From Salinicoccus luteus DSM 17002 (lineage in GTDB: Bacteria; Bacillota; Bacilli; Staphylococcales; Salinicoccaceae), in the NCBI RefSeq assembly GCF_000712035.1, contig NZ_KL544008.1, positions 404,544 through 468,543 of the forward strand: a DNA stretch of 64,000 nucleotides, written 5' to 3'. How positions within the stretch are numbered: position 1 is the stretch's first letter; each line of letters opens with the position of its first letter. Of the stretch, positions 10,146-19,836 are shown in pieces. The notes under the pieces were generated by a model. It ran no database searches. It was not told the origin of the DNA and saw only the letters and a list, made by a program, of their open reading frames with translations. The translations under genes and the position numbers were made by a program.

Positions 10146-11336
10146 ATGGCAAATATTGTAATCGGAGTTACCGGTGGCATTGCCGCATATAAAGCTGTAG
10201 ACCTTACGAGCAAGCTGATCCAGGCAGGACACGAGGTCCGTGTGGTATTGACGGACAACGCCCTCGAATTCATCACGCCGCTGGCGTTTCAGGCCATCAG
10301 CCGCAACCACGTCTATACGAATACGTTCAAGGAAGAGGATCCGTCAGTAATTTCCCACATCAACATCGGGGAGTGGGCGGATATCATTGTTGTTGCACCC
10401 ATAACCGCCAATACAATCAGCAAGCTGGCATGCGGCATCTATGACAATATGCTGCTCAATGTCCTTGCAGCCAACACCAAACCGGTCATCCTGGCGCCTG
10501 CAATGAATGTGCATATGTACAACCAGCCGGCCATCCGCCGCAACATGGAGACCCTGATGGATGACGGGTATCATTTCATCGATTCGGAATCGGGCTTCCT
10601 TGCCTGCGGCTACAACGCCAAAGGGCGCATGGCGAACGTGCCTGAAATCAGACAGTATATTGAAGAGCTCCTCATGAAGGGCGGCAGCCTGAAGGGGAAG
10701 AAGGTCCTGGTGACTGCCGGGCCGACGCAGGAGTCGATCGATCCGATCCGCTACATCACCAATCATTCCAGCGGCAGGATGGGCTATGCAATCGCTGAAG
10801 CGGCACAGAAGCGCGGTGCCGAGGTCGTGCTCGTCAGCGGGCCCGTCAACCTGGCAAAACCAGCGGGGGTCAATGTCATCGATGCCATTTCCACCGAAGA
10901 GATGTTCACTGCGGTGAAAGCGCACATGGATGCGGATCTCGGCATATTTACGGCCGCCGTCAGCGATTTCACACCCATCACACGGATGGAGGGCAAAATG
11001 AAGAAGCAGAAGGGTCAGGAGACGGTCTCCATCGATTTGAAGAAGACGCCGGACATCCTCAAATATGCCGGGGAGCACAGCGCGGATATGTATGTCGTCG
11101 GGTTTGCGGCGGAGACCGATAATGTCGAGCGGTATGCAGAGGACAAGCTCATGCGCAAGAACGCCGACTGCATCGTGATGAACGATGTATCCGATACATC
11201 CATCGGCATGAACAGCACCGACAACGAAGTGGTCATGCTGTTCAGGGAGGGGGACCCGGTCCCGTTTGAAAAGATGGACAAGCGGGTGCTTGCCGAGCAG
11301 ATCATCGACACGCTCGTCCAGAGGTGGCTTGGATGA
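10146..11336 (+). CDS. coaBC: Bifunctional phosphopantothenoylcysteine decarboxylase / synthase
   Basis: Carries out two consecutive steps of coenzyme A synthesis. CoaB joins cysteine to 4'-phosphopantothenate, and CoaC decarboxylates the product with FMN. In the 396-residue protein the CoaC flavoprotein half (about 1-175) has GGIAAYKAVDL, the active-site His in SHINIGEWAD, PAMNVHMYNQPA and the catalytic Cys in ACGYNAKGRMA. The CoaB half shows TAGPTQESIDPIRYITN and SSGRMGYAIAEAA. The end overlaps the start of priA. Confidence 0.95.
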   Translation: MANIVIGVTGGIAAYKAVDLTSKLIQAGHEVRVVLTDNALEFITPLAFQAISRNHVYTNTFKEEDPSVISHINIGEWADIIVVAPITANTISKLACGIYDNMLLNVLAANTKPVILAPAMNVHMYNQPAIRRNMETLMDDGYHFIDSESGFLACGYNAKGRMANVPEIRQYIEELLMKGGSLKGKKVLVTAGPTQESIDPIRYITNHSSGRMGYAIAEAAQKRGAEVVLVSGPVNLAKPAGVNVIDAISTEEMFTAVKAHMDADLGIFTAAVSDFTPITRMEGKMKKQKGQETVSIDLKKTPDILKYAGEHSADMYVVGFAAETDNVERYAEDKLMRKNADCIVMNDVSDTSIGMNSTDNEVVMLFREGDPVPFEKMDKRVLAEQIIDTLVQRWLG

Positions 11337-13717
11337 TGTTTGCTTCAGTCATTGTTGACATACCGAGCAAAAGTGTCAACCAGGTGTTCGACTACCGCAT
11401 TCCGGATGGAATGGAGGGCCTGATCAAAGTGGGCCACCGTGTGCTCGTCCCCTTTGGACGGCGGACGATACAGGGGTATGTAATGAAATTGCAGGACACC
11501 ACCGATTTCGATCCATCAAGAATCAAGGAAATCGCCCGCACCCTCGATATAGAACCCGTGCTGACGGAAGAGATGGTCACGATCGCAAAATACTTGGCGG
11601 ACTACTACGTCGACCAGTACATCAGTGTGATCGAGACGATTCTGCCGGCTGCGCTGAAGGCCAACTACAGGAAGGTGCTCAGGCTCGCGGAAGGTCATAC
11701 GACAGAAGCTGAAGCGGCATTGGCGGAAATCTCCGGCGGTGCTGAAGTCGAACCGAAGCGGCTGGACCCTGAGGAACTGAAGGCACTCTCGCCGCATCTG
11801 AAGTCGGGGGATATACTGGAAGAGACCGTCATCAGGCAGCATACAAAGAAGAAGACGGCGCTTGCCGTCTATTCGCTGAAGCAGCAGGGCGGGGACCTGT
11901 CCCGTGCCAAGAAACAGCAGGAGCTGCTTGCAGTCATCGATGCATCGTCCGAACCGCTTTTCGTCAGGGATCTTGTCAATGACGGCTTCTCCAATCATCT
12001 GATCAATGCCCTGCACAAAAAAGGGTATATCGAAAAGGTGGAACGGGAAGTGGAGCGTGATCCATACAGCGGACGCATCTTCACGAGCGATCCGCCGAAA
12101 GTGCTGAATCCAGAGCAGCAGCATGCCTACGGCAGAATCATGGAGGCGTTGGATGCACAGCAGGCGAAGACATTCCTCCTCCACGGCATTACGGGCAGCG
12201 GCAAGACGGAAGTATATCTCCAGGTCATCCAGAAGGTGCTCGAAGAAGGCCGTACGGCAATCATGCTTGTGCCGGAAATCGCCCTGACGCCCCAGATGGT
12301 CAACCGCTTCAAAAGGCGGTTCGGTGATGATGTCGCGGTGCTGCACTCGGGGCTCTCCCATGGTGAAAAGTATGATGAGTGGCGCAAGATCAAAGAGGGC
12401 AGGGCGCGCGTCTCCGTCGGTGCAAGAAGCAGCATTTTCGCCCCGTTCGAAAACGTCGGTGCCATCATCATAGATGAGGAGCATGAAACGACATACAAGC
12501 AGAGTGACCGCCCGATGTATCATGCGATTGAAGTGGCGAAGTTCAGAAGCAGATACCACAATTGTCCATTGATACTGGGGACGGCTACACCAAGCCTTGA
12601 AACGTACGCACGGAGTGAGAAGGGCGTCTATGAGCGGCTGGAACTGACAGAACGGGCCGGCACGAAGGTGCTCCCTGAAATCAGTGTGGTGGACATGTCG
12701 GAAGAGCACCGTACCGGCAACACATCAATCATCTCCAAGCCGCTCGAAGCGGCGGTCCGTACACGGATCGAACGGGGGGAGCAGACGGTGCTGCTGCTCA
12801 ACAGGCGCGGCTACTCCAACTTCCAGATCTGCCAGAGCTGCGGGTACGTGCCCATGTGCCCAAACTGCGACATTTCGTTGACCTACCACAAGTCGAACCG
12901 GAGTCTGCTCTGCCACTACTGTGGGTATGAAGGCCCCGTCCACAAAACATGCGACAACTGTCAGAGTGACGATGTGACATTCAGGGGAACAGGCACCGAG
13001 AAGGTCGAGGAGATCCTCCGGGACATGTTCGATGCGGAAGTGGTCAGGATGGATAATGATACGACGAGAAGGAAAGGGATGCATGAAAAGCTGCTTGACC
13101 ATTTTGAGCAGGAGGAGATTCCGATTCTGCTCGGCACACAGATGATCGCCAAAGGGCTGGATTATCCGAAAGTGACCCTTGTCGGGGTGCTGAACGCCGA
13201 TACGATGCTCAATCTCCCTGACTTCAGGGCCAACGAGAAGACATATCAGCTGCTGACACAGGTTTCAGGCCGGGCGGGGCGCCATGAGCTGACGGGGGAA
13301 GTCATTTTCCAGACGTACAACCCGACCCACTACGCAATACAGCTGGCGAAGGAAAACGACTACCGGCGCTTCTATGAGAAGGAGATGGCGTTCAGGCGCC
13401 TGGCCCGCTATTCACCCTACTTTTTCCATGTCCTGTTCACCGTTTCAAGCGAGGACATCAGAAAGTGCCTGAAGGCAACAAGCCATATCCATGATACACT
13501 GATCCAGAAAGTTTCAGACCAGTCGATCATCGTCGGCCCCTCACCAAGCCCGCTCGAACGCATCAACCGGCAGTATCGCTTCCAGATACTGCTCAAATAC
13601 AAAAGGGAGCCGGAACTGCTCGAAATGCTCAATTCATTGGATGAATACTACCACGAGGCATACAGGACCGAAGGCATTTCGCTCCGGATCGACGTGGATC
13701 CACTCGTGATCATGTAG
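11333..13717 (+). CDS. priA: Primosomal protein N', replication restart helicase
   Basis: 3'-5' superfamily 2 helicase that recognises stalled forks and reloads the replicative helicase. About 794 residues: a DNA-binding N-terminus, Walker A GITGSGKTEVYL, Walker B/DEEH IIIDEEHETTYKQ, and a zinc-binding cluster with eight cysteines (CQSCGYVPMCPNC, CHYCGYEGPVHKTCDNC). It ends with motifs V/VI, GTQMIAKGLDYP and VSGRAGR. I prefer ATG 11333, which overlaps the coaBC stop as ATGA with GAGG 8 bases upstream. A GTG at 11324 would add three residues. It is followed 12 bases later by fmt, with no deformylase gene between them. Confidence 0.95.
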   Translation: MMFASVIVDIPSKSVNQVFDYRIPDGMEGLIKVGHRVLVPFGRRTIQGYVMKLQDTTDFDPSRIKEIARTLDIEPVLTEEMVTIAKYLADYYVDQYISVIETILPAALKANYRKVLRLAEGHTTEAEAALAEISGGAEVEPKRLDPEELKALSPHLKSGDILEETVIRQHTKKKTALAVYSLKQQGGDLSRAKKQQELLAVIDASSEPLFVRDLVNDGFSNHLINALHKKGYIEKVEREVERDPYSGRIFTSDPPKVLNPEQQHAYGRIMEALDAQQAKTFLLHGITGSGKTEVYLQVIQKVLEEGRTAIMLVPEIALTPQMVNRFKRRFGDDVAVLHSGLSHGEKYDEWRKIKEGRARVSVGARSSIFAPFENVGAIIIDEEHETTYKQSDRPMYHAIEVAKFRSRYHNCPLILGTATPSLETYARSEKGVYERLELTERAGTKVLPEISVVDMSEEHRTGNTSIISKPLEAAVRTRIERGEQTVLLLNRRGYSNFQICQSCGYVPMCPNCDISLTYHKSNRSLLCHYCGYEGPVHKTCDNCQSDDVTFRGTGTEKVEEILRDMFDAEVVRMDNDTTRRKGMHEKLLDHFEQEEIPILLGTQMIAKGLDYPKVTLVGVLNADTMLNLPDFRANEKTYQLLTQVSGRAGRHELTGEVIFQTYNPTHYAIQLAKENDYRRFYEKEMAFRRLARYSPYFFHVLFTVSSEDIRKCLKATSHIHDTLIQKVSDQSIIVGPSPSPLERINRQYRFQILLKYKREPELLEMLNSLDEYYHEAYRTEGISLRIDVDPLVIM

Positions 13718-13729
13718 GAGGAATAATTT

Positions 13730-14674
13730 ATGACAGAAACAATCATTTTTATGGGGACGCCGGATTTTTCAGTGCCGATATTGGAGAAGCTCAACGATGA
13801 GTACAATGTCGCCATGGTCATCAGCCAGCCGGACAAGCCGGTGGGCAGGAAGCGGGTAATGACGCCGCCGCCTGTCGCAAAAGCGGCAAAAGCGCTCGGC
13901 ATCCCGCTGTTCCAGCCGGACCGCATCCGGGATGAAGCGGCCATCGGAGAAATCGAAAGCATAGGGCCGGACCTGATCATCACCGCAGCTTACGGACAGA
14001 TACTGCCAAAGGCACTGCTCGAGGTGCCGCACCTCGGGGCAGTCAATGTCCACGCCTCCCTGTTGCCAAGGCACAGGGGCGGCGCGCCGATCCATCGTGC
14101 CATCATGGAGGGGGACAGTGAGACCGGTGTGACCCTCATGTACATGGCCGAAGGCCTGGACAGCGGGGACATCATCAGCAGTGTGGCCACACGGATCGAG
14201 GATTCGGATGATACAGGGTCGCTGCACGACAGGTTGTCGCACATGGGCGCCGAACTGCTCATGGAGACACTGCCGGACATCCTTGCAGGAAGGAACGCGC
14301 GCACTCCGCAGGATGAATCGTCCGTTACCGTGAGCCCCAACATCTCAAAGCAGGATGAACGGCTCGACTGGTCGGAGGATGCCCGCACTGTGTTCAACCA
14401 TATCCGGGGGCTGTCGCCGTGGCCGGGCGCCTATACGGAAATCGACGGGAAGCGTCTCAAGATCTATGGTGCGAACCCGCCGGAGGGGACATCAAAAGAG
14501 GCACCGGGCACGATTGTCGGGACGACTCCGGACGGCATGCAGGTTGCATGCGGGGATGGCGGCGTGATAGAGGTTACGGAAGTGCAGCTGGCCGGCAAGA
14601 AGCGCACAGACGCATCAGAATTCGCAGCAGGCAGGCAGAACATCGCCGGCACTGTGCTCGGGCAGGTGGTGTAG
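13730..14674 (+). CDS. fmt: Methionyl-tRNA formyltransferase
   Basis: Formylates Met-tRNA(fMet) with 10-formyl-THF for translation initiation. 314 residues with FMGTPDFSVPILE at the start, the folate-site segment NVHASLLPRHRGGAPIHRA, and the catalytic Asp region YMAEGLDSGDII. The C-terminal OB-like domain (GLSPWPGAYTEI) binds tRNA. AGGAGG precedes the ATG. Its stop abuts the rsmB ATG with no spacing. Confidence 0.96.
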   Translation: MTETIIFMGTPDFSVPILEKLNDEYNVAMVISQPDKPVGRKRVMTPPPVAKAAKALGIPLFQPDRIRDEAAIGEIESIGPDLIITAAYGQILPKALLEVPHLGAVNVHASLLPRHRGGAPIHRAIMEGDSETGVTLMYMAEGLDSGDIISSVATRIEDSDDTGSLHDRLSHMGAELLMETLPDILAGRNARTPQDESSVTVSPNISKQDERLDWSEDARTVFNHIRGLSPWPGAYTEIDGKRLKIYGANPPEGTSKEAPGTIVGTTPDGMQVACGDGGVIEVTEVQLAGKKRTDASEFAAGRQNIAGTVLGQVV

Positions 14675-15973
14675 ATGACAGTACGTGAACTGGCACTGGA
14701 TGCCTACACGAGGGTCGTGGATGAAGGCGGCTACAGCAATATCATACTGAATGACATGATCAAGAGGGAAGGCCTTCCCGCCAACGATCGGGGGCTGCTT
14801 ACCGAGATCGTCTATGGTACAATTTCCAGGCGGCTGACGATACATTTCCACATCAGGCCGTTCATCCGTACGAAGCTGAAGCGCTGGCAGAAGAATCTGC
14901 TGGATATCACCGTCTATCAGATCGTATGGCTTGAGCGTGTGCCGAACTATGCTGCGATAAACGAAGCGGTGGAGATTGCGAAGGAGCGCGGGGGTCCGCA
15001 GGCAGCCAATGCAGTCAACGGCATACTCCGCAGTTTCGAGCGGGCACCGCTCCAGAACTTCGACGGCATCAGGAGTGAGACCGCGCGCCTGTCGATTGAA
15101 GCGAGCATACCGGAGTGGATCATTTCACATTGGAAGACCCATCACGGCATGGACGGGGCGCGGGAGATCGCCATGGCGCTCGGCAGCCGTCCCAAAATGT
15201 ATATACGTACGAACACTTCGCGTATCAGCCGGATGGCACTCGTCGAAAAGCTCCATGAAGAGGGACTCGACGCGGTGCCTTCCGAAATACAGGCGGACGC
15301 CATCGAAGTCGGGGGCGAGGTGATCCAGTCGAGGTTCTACCAGGAGGGTCTGTTCAGCATCCAGGATGTCAGTTCCATGCTTGTCAATGATGCACTTGCA
15401 CCTGAAGACGGCGACGTCATCCTCGATGCATGCAGCGCGCCCGGCGGCAAAGGGCTCCATGCACTGGAGAAGACGCCTTCAGGGCACGTCGACCTGTCGG
15501 ATATACATGACCACAAGATTCCATTGATAGAAGAGCAGGCCCGGCGCCTCGGCCTGTCCAACCACGAAGTATTTCAGGGCGATGCCACAAAGAAGGCATA
15601 CCCAAGGCAATATGATCGCATCATCGTAGACGCACCGTGCTCCGGCCTCGGTGTAATCCGCAGGAAACCGGAAATAAGATATGAACGGAAAGCAGAGGAT
15701 ATAGACAGTCTTGTCGCCCTCCAGCTGGAAATCCTATCCAACGTAAAAAATTATTTGAAGCCTGGCGGCGTACTCGTCTATTCGACGTGCACCATCCATC
15801 AGATGGAAAACGAAAATGTCGCCTATACGTTCATGAAAGAGAATGAAGATATCGAGTTTGATCCGTTCACCCTCGAGGCATTTGATTTTGAAGGTCCATA
15901 CCGGCAGATTCTGCCCCAGGAGGCAGGAACCGACGGGTTCTTCATAGCCAGATTCAGAAAGAAGGAAAAATAA
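14675..15973 (+). CDS. rsmB: 16S rRNA (cytosine-967-C5)-methyltransferase
   Basis: SAM-dependent enzyme that methylates C967 (E. coli numbering) of 16S rRNA. 432 residues: an N-terminal NusB-like RNA-binding domain (about 1-130), then a Rossmann methyltransferase domain with the SAM loop [12 protein letters not shown]. The two catalytic cysteines are in [19 protein letters not shown] and [12 protein letters not shown]. It lies directly after fmt and overlaps the ATG of rlmN by one base, the conserved fmt-rsmB-rlmN order of Bacillales. Confidence 0.95.
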   Translation: MTVRELALDAYTRVVDEGGYSNIILNDMIKREGLPANDRGLLTEIVYGTISRRLTIHFHIRPFIRTKLKRWQKNLLDITVYQIVWLERVPNYAAINEAVEIAKERGGPQAANAVNGILRSFERAPLQNFDGIRSETARLSIEASIPEWIISHWKTHHGMDGAREIAMALGSRPKMYIRTNTSRISRMALVEKLHEEGLDAVPSEIQADAIEVGGEVIQSRFYQEGLFSIQDVSSMLVNDALAPEDGDVILDACSAPGGKGLHALEKTPSGHVDLSDIHDHKIPLIEEQARRLGLSNHEVFQGDATKKAYPRQYDRIIVDAPCSGLGVIRRKPEIRYERKAEDIDSLVALQLEILSNVKNYLKPGGVLVYSTCTIHQMENENVAYTFMKENEDIEFDPFTLEAFDFEGPYRQILPQEAGTDGFFIARFRKKEK

Positions 15974-17076
15974 TGATTCAAAGACCACCAAAAAAACCGA
16001 TAAAGAACAATAGACAACCCGATTTCGACCGACCGTCCATCTACTCGCTATCCCTTTCGGATCTTGAAGAACTCGCCATCGGATGGGGCGAGGAGAGGTA
16101 TCGTGGCGGCCAGATCTTCGAATGGCTCTACACACACCGTGCCGACCATTTCGATGATATGCTCAACCTGCCGAAGGCAATGCGGGAGGCACTGGCTGAA
16201 AATTACAGCATCGACCCGCTCGAGACCGTGGTCAGACAGGAGAGCGAGGACGGCACAATGAAGTTCCTCTTCCGACTGCGGGACGGCTATACGATTGAAA
16301 CGGTGCTGATGCGCCATGACTACGGCAATTCAGTATGTGTGACGACCCAGGTCGGCTGCCAGATCGGCTGCAGCTTCTGCGCCTCCACACTTGGAGGATT
16401 GAAGCGTAACCTGGAGGCGGGTGAGATCGTCTCGCAGGTCGTACAGATACAGAAGGCACTGGATGAAACGAACGAACGCGTCAGCAGCATCGTCATCATG
16501 GGCATCGGCGAACCTTTTGAAAACTATGTCCAGATGATGCAGTTCATCAGGATCATCAACCACGACGCCGGGCTGAACATCGGCGCGCGCCACATCACAG
16601 TATCGACAAGCGGCATCGTGCCGAGGATCTATGATTTTGCAGATGAGGACATCCAGATCAACTTTGCCGTCAGTCTGCATGCGGCGGATAATGAAACCCG
16701 CACGCGGCTGATGCCGATCAATAAAGCGTATGACATCGACAAGCTGATGGACTCGCTCAAGTACTACCAGCAGCAGACGAACCGCAGGGTCACTTTCGAA
16801 TACGGCCTGTTCGGCGGGGTCAATGACCAGCCGGAACATGCGAAGGCGTTGAGCGAACTGATCAGCGACCTTAAATGCCATGTCAATCTGATTCCGGTCA
16901 ACCATGTGCCGGAACGCAATTATGTCCGGACGAGCAAAGACGATATATTCGATTTTCTTGAAACATTGAATGAATGCGGTGTGAATGCCACACTCCGGAG
17001 GGAGCAGGGCACTGACATCGATGCGGCCTGCGGACAGCTCAGGGCAAAAGAATCCAAACAGGAGACGGGGGAGTAG
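15973..17076 (+). CDS. rlmN: Dual-specificity 23S rRNA/tRNA adenine-C2 methyltransferase
   Basis: Radical SAM enzyme that methylates A2503 of 23S rRNA and A37 of certain tRNAs. 367 residues. The CxxxCxxC cluster ligands are C129, C133 and C136 ([13 protein letters not shown]). The C-terminal methyl-carrier Cys lies in [18 protein letters not shown] and [13 protein letters not shown] are further family signatures. A basic, proline-rich leader of about 20 residues ([12 protein letters not shown]) precedes the conserved domain. Start and stop are tightly coupled to rsmB and stp. Confidence 0.95.
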   Translation: MIQRPPKKPIKNNRQPDFDRPSIYSLSLSDLEELAIGWGEERYRGGQIFEWLYTHRADHFDDMLNLPKAMREALAENYSIDPLETVVRQESEDGTMKFLFRLRDGYTIETVLMRHDYGNSVCVTTQVGCQIGCSFCASTLGGLKRNLEAGEIVSQVVQIQKALDETNERVSSIVIMGIGEPFENYVQMMQFIRIINHDAGLNIGARHITVSTSGIVPRIYDFADEDIQINFAVSLHAADNETRTRLMPINKAYDIDKLMDSLKYYQQQTNRRVTFEYGLFGGVNDQPEHAKALSELISDLKCHVNLIPVNHVPERNYVRTSKDDIFDFLETLNECGVNATLRREQGTDIDAACGQLRAKESKQETGE

Positions 17077-17078
17077 TC

Positions 17079-17825
17079 TTGAAAGTCATCGATCAGAGTA
17101 TTCGGGGGGATTACAGGGATCTCAACGAAGATGTTACAGGTATTTTCCAGAATGGCACGGGGCAGACGCTGATGCTTGTATCGGATGGCATGGGTGGCCA
17201 CCGGTACGGGGATGTCGCCAGCCGGTTTGTACATGACGAGATTGGGGCGGCATGGAAAAATGAAAACTTGCTGAATGTTGAAGATGGCGTGGAATTCCTG
17301 CGCCATCTGGTGATGGACGTCAATAGGAGGATGTTCGACTACCAACAGGAAAATCCGGAATATCAGGGCATGGGTACGACACTCGTGCTGGCAGCTGTGA
17401 TCGAAGAGACAATCATCATTCTCAACGTGGGTGATTCAAGGGCCTACGCCATGAATGACCGAATGATCGAACAGGTGACGAAGGACCATTCCTTCGTCAA
17501 CATGCTGGTTGATGCAGGGGAGATCACCGAAGCCGAGGCCAAGGTGCATCCGAAGCGCAATATCATCACAAAGGCGATGGGTACCGACCGTCTGATCCAG
17601 GCGGATGTCTTCAGGCTGCGGAACAGGCAGTACGACTATCTGCTGCTTGCTTCCGATGGCCTGACGGACGACCCCGAGGACAGTGAACTGCACGCCATCA
17701 TCACCCGGAGCGGCCGGACACTTGAAGAGAAGGCGTCGCAGCTGGTGGACCAGGCGTTGAAGAGTGGATCCACCGACAATATCAGCCTCGTTCTGGCCGA
17801 TCTGAAAGCGAGTGAAGGGGAGTGA
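17079..17825 (+). CDS. stp: PP2C-type serine/threonine phosphatase
   Basis: Dephosphorylates PknB and its targets, the counterpart of B. subtilis PrpC and S. aureus Stp1. 248 residues with all PP2C metal motifs: DLNEDVTG (D18), VSDGMGGHRYGDVAS (D36 onward), GMGTTLVLA, NVGDSRAYAM, LLASDGLTDD and STDNISLVL. It starts at TTG 17079, two bases after the rlmN stop, with GGGGGAG as ribosome site. The stop overlaps the GTG of pknB, so phosphatase and kinase are co-translated. Confidence 0.95.
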   Translation: MKVIDQSIRGDYRDLNEDVTGIFQNGTGQTLMLVSDGMGGHRYGDVASRFVHDEIGAAWKNENLLNVEDGVEFLRHLVMDVNRRMFDYQQENPEYQGMGTTLVLAAVIEETIIILNVGDSRAYAMNDRMIEQVTKDHSFVNMLVDAGEITEAEAKVHPKRNIITKAMGTDRLIQADVFRLRNRQYDYLLLASDGLTDDPEDSELHAIITRSGRTLEEKASQLVDQALKSGSTDNISLVLADLKASEGE

Positions 17826-19771
17826 TCGGCCGGATCGTCTCCGATCGCTACGAAGTGATGAAGTACCTGGGCGGCGGGATGAGTTCCGTCTATCTGGCCC
17901 GGGACATCATCCTGGATCGGGAAGTGGTCGTAAAGCTGATCAAAGTGGACCACCAAAACCGTGAAAAGTCGAAGGCGCGCTTCCAGCGGGAAGTGGAAAG
18001 CACCATTCATCTTGCCCATCCGAACATCGTCAGTGTACTGGATGTCGATGAATCCGAGGAGTACCATCTGCTGGTGACGGAAGTCGTCCATGGACCGACG
18101 CTCAAGGAGTACATCCGGGACAATCACCCGGTTCCACTCGAGGAGGCCATCAGGATCAGTGAAATGACACTGAGGGGCATCAAGCATGCGCACAATGCCG
18201 GCATCATCCACAGGGACATAAAGCCGCAGAACATACTGATGAATGAAGCGCAGCAGATCAAAATCACCGATTTCGGCATCGCCAAGGCACTCAGTGACAC
18301 GAAGATGACGGAAACCAACCAGGTGATGGGCTCCGTACAGTACATTTCCCCCGAGCAGGCCAAAGGTCAGAAGACGGACGAGCGTACGGATATATATTCG
18401 TTCGGCATCGTCCTCTACGAACTTCTGACCGGTACACTGCCATTTGATGGGGAGACGGCTGTGTCGGTCGCCCTGAAGCACATATCCGAACCCCTGCCGG
18501 ACATCCTGCATCATCGGCAGGTGCCCGAGGATCTCGCCCATATCGTCTATAAGTGTACGAACAAGGATCCATATGACCGCTATCGCCAGGTGGACGAGAT
18601 TCTTCATGACCTGAATGATTTCAAGGAGGGGCGGGCACTAGACAAAGCGCCTCCCGGAAGAGATGAGCAAAAGACGGTCGAGACCGCTGCAGTCATACCT
18701 GATGCTCACGAGGCGGAGGATGAGGAGGAAGGGATACCACGTAAAAGAAGGTGGCGTGCACTGCTGTGGACGGTGCCGCTGTTCCTGGTCATGGCCGCCC
18801 TTCTGATGGCAGGATTCATGCTGTGGCAGGGCAGTAGCACGGTGGTGATGCCGGATATGCAGGAGATGACCATGGAGGAGGCCGAACCGCTGCTCGAGGA
18901 GAACGATCTGATTCTCGGCGAGATTACTGAGGAATACAACAACACCTTCGAAGCCGACAGGATCGTCGAGACATCGCCGAAGGCCGACAACGAGGTGGAG
19001 AAGGGATCGACAGTGGATTTTGTTGTCAGCATGGGTGAAGAGCCATACGTGATGGAGGATTTCACCGGTGACCAATACAACAGTGTGAGAAGCACAATCG
19101 ACGCCATCGGGTTCAGTTCTGTGGAGATTGATGAAGTTTATGATGATTCCGAGCCGGGGACCGTTCTATCGCAGTCCATCGAGGCCGGGGATGAAGTGGA
19201 TCCGGCGGCGGAAGCACTGAGGCTTGAAGTCTCCCAGGGGCTTGAAACCGTGGAGGTACTGGACTATACGGGCCAGCCCTACGAGACGGCAGAAAGCGAG
19301 CTCACTGAACAGGGCTTTAATGTCGAAGTGATACAGGAGGCCTACAGCGGTGAAGTGGAGAGCGGCCATGTCATCAGCCAGGATCCGAGCTACGGAAACT
19401 TCGTGCCGGGATCCCCAATCCGTATGATCGTCTCCCTTGGAGAAGAGCCGCCGGACGAAAAGCAGTTTGCCAAAGAGATCACCATCCCCTATGAATCTGA
19501 AGCGGATGCCGAAGAAGAGCCGACCGAGGAAGAGAATGGGGATGAGGCAGAAGGTGAAGGCAGCGAAGAAGAAGATGCAGCCGAGGCAAAAACTGTCGAA
19601 ATCTACGTCGATGACAAGGACAATTCAATGGATGAGGTGTTTGATACCCTCGAGATTACAGAAGATACCGAGTATACGCTGAATCTCATCATCCAGGAAG
19701 GCGGGACGGCATCCTACCGCATTGAAGTCGAAGGGGAAACCGTGCGTGAAGAAGAGATTCCATATGAGTAA
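17822..19771 (+). CDS. pknB: PASTA-domain serine/threonine protein kinase
   Basis: Membrane kinase that senses peptidoglycan/lipid II and controls cell-wall growth and dormancy exit. 649 residues. The kinase domain (about 1-265) has lysine K38, HRDIKPQN with D132, DFG and GSVQYISPEQAKG. A single membrane span is near 311-335, followed outside by three PASTA repeats (about 339-406, 407-474, 475-543). A very acidic stretch (about 553-593, mostly E/D/A) precedes a final Ig-like domain that resembles the S. aureus PknB C-terminus. Start is GTG 17822, overlapping the stp stop. The acidic linker is unusual against the Ser/Lys-rich one in S. aureus. Confidence 0.95.
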   Translation: MIGRIVSDRYEVMKYLGGGMSSVYLARDIILDREVVVKLIKVDHQNREKSKARFQREVESTIHLAHPNIVSVLDVDESEEYHLLVTEVVHGPTLKEYIRDNHPVPLEEAIRISEMTLRGIKHAHNAGIIHRDIKPQNILMNEAQQIKITDFGIAKALSDTKMTETNQVMGSVQYISPEQAKGQKTDERTDIYSFGIVLYELLTGTLPFDGETAVSVALKHISEPLPDILHHRQVPEDLAHIVYKCTNKDPYDRYRQVDEILHDLNDFKEGRALDKAPPGRDEQKTVETAAVIPDAHEAEDEEEGIPRKRRWRALLWTVPLFLVMAALLMAGFMLWQGSSTVVMPDMQEMTMEEAEPLLEENDLILGEITEEYNNTFEADRIVETSPKADNEVEKGSTVDFVVSMGEEPYVMEDFTGDQYNSVRSTIDAIGFSSVEIDEVYDDSEPGTVLSQSIEAGDEVDPAAEALRLEVSQGLETVEVLDYTGQPYETAESELTEQGFNVEVIQEAYSGEVESGHVISQDPSYGNFVPGSPIRMIVSLGEEPPDEKQFAKEITIPYESEADAEEEPTEEENGDEAEGEGSEEEDAAEAKTVEIYVDDKDNSMDEVFDTLEITEDTEYTLNLIIQEGGTASYRIEVEGETVREEEIPYE

Positions 19772-19774
19772 TTA

Positions 19775-19804
19775 TTGGCATATATGCAATGATTTATATA
19801 TAAT
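19775..19804 (+). promoter_or_regulatory. Predicted SigA promoter of the P450 gene
   Basis: TTGGCA (19775-19780), an 18-base spacer and a perfect TATAAT (19799-19804) lie in the 65-bp pknB-P450 gap. The P450 gene is therefore expected to be transcribed on its own. Confidence 0.65.
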
Positions 19805-19836
19805 GAGATAGGAATACTGAAATTGGAGGAAAATTT

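Noticed and set aside
11516-12709. 397-residue minus-strand frame inside priA
   Set aside because: Antisense shadow of priA caused by high third-position G+C; no start signal or recognisable domain.
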